Positions 61,878-64,000 of a stretch of DNA of 64,000 nucleotides are shown here, one piece after another. A model generated the notes under the pieces. The model was not told the DNA's origin, did not search any database, and was given only the letters and a program-made list of their open reading frames with translations. The stretch's first letter is position 1. Each line of letters starts with the position of its first letter. The stretch comes from Lentzea guizhouensis (lineage in GTDB: Bacteria; Actinomycetota; Actinomycetes; Mycobacteriales; Pseudonocardiaceae). Made by a program: the position numbers and the translations under genes. Location of the stretch: positions 2,728,001 through 2,792,000 of the forward strand of contig NZ_CP016793.1 of NCBI RefSeq assembly GCF_001701025.1. The letters run 5' to 3'.

Positions 61878-64000
61878 TCAGGCCAGCAGGCTGCGGACGT
61901 GCGCGGCGAGGCGTTCGGCGATGGCCAGGTCCCACTCGTCGTCGGCCACCGGCCGCGGTGTCCCACCGGCGACGACGCGCTCGCCGAGCAGCCGCCGTTC
62001 GGCCGGGGTGAAGTCGGTGATGGCGCGCCGCAACAGGGGGAGCGCGTCGTCGAACGCGTCACCGCGCAGGCCGCTCAGCCACTCGTCGATGAGCCCGAAG
62101 AGCCTCGGGTCGGCCGCGAGGAGCGTCGCCGAGCCCCGCAGGAAGCCGGCGACGAACGCCGTGGCGACCGAGCGATGCAGCTTCGCGGCCACGTCGTCGC
62201 TGGTCAGCTCCCCCGCCTCCCACAACAGCCTGGTGGCGCGGCCGGTGGGCAGACCGTGCGCGTCGGCCTTGGTCAGCGCGTGCAGGGCCCGCCACCAGGT
62301 GGCCTGGTGGTCGGAGTCCGCGGCGAGCCGGGTGGCCTCGTGCGCGCCGTCCACGGTGGCCAGCGCGTGCTCGGCGGTCTCGTCGTCGATGTTGCGGCAG
62401 GCCAGCGGGAGCCCGACCGCGCCGCGGGTGAGCAACCCGTGCAGGGCGACGCGCAGCAATTCCGGATCAGTACCGCGGACCGAGCCGTAGCGCACGGTCC
62501 GCGCCAGGTCGGGCAGCGCGGCGAGCAGTTCGAGCGCGTCGGTGGCGAGCGCGGCACACCGGTCGAGCGCCTCCCGGGCGGCCGCGACGGCCTTGGGCAG
62601 CTCGCAGCCGACGGCCTTGCCGAGCGTTTCCGCTGCCTCGGCGACCCTGGTGGCCTGGTCCGCCGCCTGGGTCAGGACGTTCTCGGCGGCCGTGTGGACC
62701 GTGGTGCCGTGGCGCGCGGCGACCGCGACGGACACGGCGAACACCGGGTCCCAGCGCAGCTGCCACATCTCGGCGAACGTGCCGAGCGAGTTGGACCGGT
62801 CCGGCTTGCCCCACGGCACGCCGAGAACTTCCAGCCGCTGCAGGAGCTTCGAGCGTTCGCGGTCGGTGTCCTTGCGGAGGTCGAGCTTGAGCTGCTTGGG
62901 CTCCGGCGCGGCGGGCAGGCGCAGGGTGCGTTGCAGGCGTTGCAGATCCGCCGCCAGCGGCGACCGCGGCACGGCCTCGCCGACCTCGCCGAGGCGTTCG
63001 CCGACCACCAGCTTGCGGTGGACGAGCTTGAGCGGGACCTCGTCACCGCCGCACAGCACGGCCAGCGCCGCCTCGTCGACCTCGCTGAGCCCTGCGGACG
63101 GCCGTTCCCGCAGCGCCGCAAGGGTTTCCGCGAGCCTGACCGCCTCCACGGCACTCGCCGTCGAAGCTGGCAAGTCTTCTTCTCGCAACACGGCCGCGGC
63201 TTTGGCGAACCAGCGCGGCACGACGTCGGCCTGGTGTTGCCACAGGTGCGCGTACCAGCCGGGTGAGTCGACACCCGCGCCGTACCCCGACTCGGCGGCG
63301 AGCTGCCCGTGGCTCCACGGCACCCAGGTACCGCTGATCTTGCGTCTTCTGAGGCCTTTGAGGAGCGCCGTGTCGTGCGCGACCGTCGGTTTGGTCAGCA
63401 GCGCCGGCACGTGCCACGCACCGCAGACGACGACTATCGGCCCGTCGGTCTCCTTGCGCGCCTTGCGAATCGTCTGGCGCATGAACGCTTCTCTTCTTAG
63501 CGTGCGCTCTCCGACCTCGTGTTCGAACTCTTGCCTGACCGCGACCATCGCCTCGGTGATGGCGTTGGCGAGGTCGATCGGATCCGTCGCGCTGTGCTCG
63601 ACGACGTCCTCCCACCACCGTTCGGGGTCGTCGAACCCCGCCGCCTCCGCCAGCAACCCGATGGGGTCGACGTTGCCGCTCGGCCCGTCGTCGCCGATCG
63701 ACGCGGCGGCCGGCAGGTCGAAGAAGCGCGTTTTCGTGTCGTTCTCGTCGGCGTACTTGAGCGCTTGCCATTCCGGCGAGAACTCGGCGAACGGCCAGAA
63801 CGCGGCGTTCTCGGGTTCCGTCTCGTCGTGCAGCAGGATCGCGACCGGCGGCGTGAGGGCGTGGACGTGCTCCAACAGCCCGTCGGCCTCCGGCGGGCCT
63901 TCGATCAGGATGAGCGCGGGCCGTGTCTGCTCCAGCGCGCGCTTGACCATGCGCGCCGAGCCGGGCCCGTGGTGCCGGATGCCGAGGAGGACCGGCTCAG
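61878..64000 (-). CDS. DUF5682 family protein, 5' end outside window
   Basis: About 707 residues are visible and the frame stays open to the window edge. The visible N-terminus EPVLLGIRHHGPGSAR and following LILIEGPPEADGLLEH, with the later VVVCGAWHVPALL, look like the His/Glu motifs of TraB/TIKI-type hydrolase domains; this is my inference. The remaining 450 residues are Ala/Leu-rich helices with no recognised motif. Family members are usually encoded beside a MoxR-type AAA ATPase and VWA or SWIM proteins, which would lie beyond position 64000. An internal ATG at 63950 should not be taken as the start. Confidence 0.8.
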   Translation of the reverse strand, partial: EPVLLGIRHHGPGSARMVKRALEQTRPALILIEGPPEADGLLEHVHALTPPVAILLHDETEPENAAFWPFAEFSPEWQALKYADENDTKTRFFDLPAAASIGDDGPSGNVDPIGLLAEAAGFDDPERWWEDVVEHSATDPIDLANAITEAMVAVRQEFEHEVGERTLRREAFMRQTIRKARKETDGPIVVVCGAWHVPALLTKPTVAHDTALLKGLRRRKISGTWVPWSHGQLAAESGYGAGVDSPGWYAHLWQHQADVVPRWFAKAAAVLREEDLPASTASAVEAVRLAETLAALRERPSAGLSEVDEAALAVLCGGDEVPLKLVHRKLVVGERLGEVGEAVPRSPLAADLQRLQRTLRLPAAPEPKQLKLDLRKDTDRERSKLLQRLEVLGVPWGKPDRSNSLGTFAEMWQLRWDPVFAVSVAVAARHGTTVHTAAENVLTQAADQATRVAEAAETLGKAVGCELPKAVAAAREALDRCAALATDALELLAALPDLARTVRYGSVRGTDPELLRVALHGLLTRGAVGLPLACRNIDDETAEHALATVDGAHEATRLAADSDHQATWWRALHALTKADAHGLPTGRATRLLWEAGELTSDDVAAKLHRSVATAFVAGFLRGSATLLAADPRLFGLIDEWLSGLRGDAFDDALPLLRRAITDFTPAERRLLGERVVAGGTPRPVADDEWDLAIAERLAAHVRSLLA

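Overview
The window is high-GC actinobacterial DNA with GTG/TTG starts, dense operons and many ATGA/GTGA overlaps. Gene content and order point to the Pseudonocardiales (Lentzea/Saccharothrix/Lechevalieria-like). This is inferred from protein resemblance only. Three blocks match Mycobacterium tuberculosis neighbourhoods: Rv3778c/Rv3780-Rv3783 (Lys-less class V aminotransferase, Bpa/PafE, galactan exporter, GlfT1), Rv3808c-Rv3809c (GlfT2, Glf), and Rv3834c-Rv3838c (SerS, septum-formation protein, zinc peptidase, phosphoglycerate mutase family, PheA). An arabinogalactan-type wall is therefore likely.

Layout. 1-2190: a visibly lower-GC edge with the 3' part of an OLD-family ATPase/TOPRIM nuclease gene and a nearly empty spacer. 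2191-8910: lipoprotein, ABC exporter, secreted M28 aminopeptidase, GNAT acetyltransferase, quinone oxidoreductase, methyltransferase. 8930-15460: Lys-less aminotransferase, proteasome activator PafE, Wzm/Wzt exporter, GlfT1 and a GT-C-like membrane protein. 15531-19188: small ORF, sugar ABC importer without an ATPase, RTX-repeat protein. 19269-26067: GlfT2, Glf, MOP-type flippase, two GT2 enzymes with a DUF2304 protein. 26253-34741: a tightly coupled cluster for a rare amino sugar (Gfo/Idh oxidoreductase, SDR, two DegT aminotransferases, two left-handed beta-helix acyltransferases) ending in two tandem DUF2142 membrane proteins. 34810-40838: methyltransferase, large HAD-containing protein, L-2-hydroxyglutarate oxidase-like enzyme, GalE. 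40856-52653: sugar-phosphatase-like HAD, LLM oxidoreductase, SerS block, DUF350/GSPS/YgiB-like envelope operon, TetR/metallo-hydrolase pair, PheA, macro domain, GNAT. 52715-59877: DevR/DevS-like two-component pair, then fused CydDC, CydB and CydA. 59878-64000: Mn riboswitch with a GDT1-type exporter, MarR/cupin pair, and a truncated DUF5682 protein.

How they work together. Glf makes UDP-galactofuranose, GlfT1 and GlfT2 build the lipid-linked galactan, and Wzm/Wzt exports it. The flippase, GT2 enzymes and DUF2142 proteins probably assemble and export a second glycan carrying N-acylated amino sugars. The DevR/DevS-like genes lie near cydABDC, and cydA has a DevR-type palindrome upstream, which suggests hypoxia or redox control of cytochrome bd.

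Regulation. At least thirteen genes have a TANNNT -10 element 6-8 nt before the start codon and mostly no Shine-Dalgarno, the expected form of leaderless transcripts. I used this to choose several starts. TetR- and MarR-type operator pairs, a yybP-ykoY riboswitch, a cluster of DnaA-box-like sequences and several strong hairpin terminators are also visible. I found no tRNA, rRNA, CRISPR array or insertion sequence.
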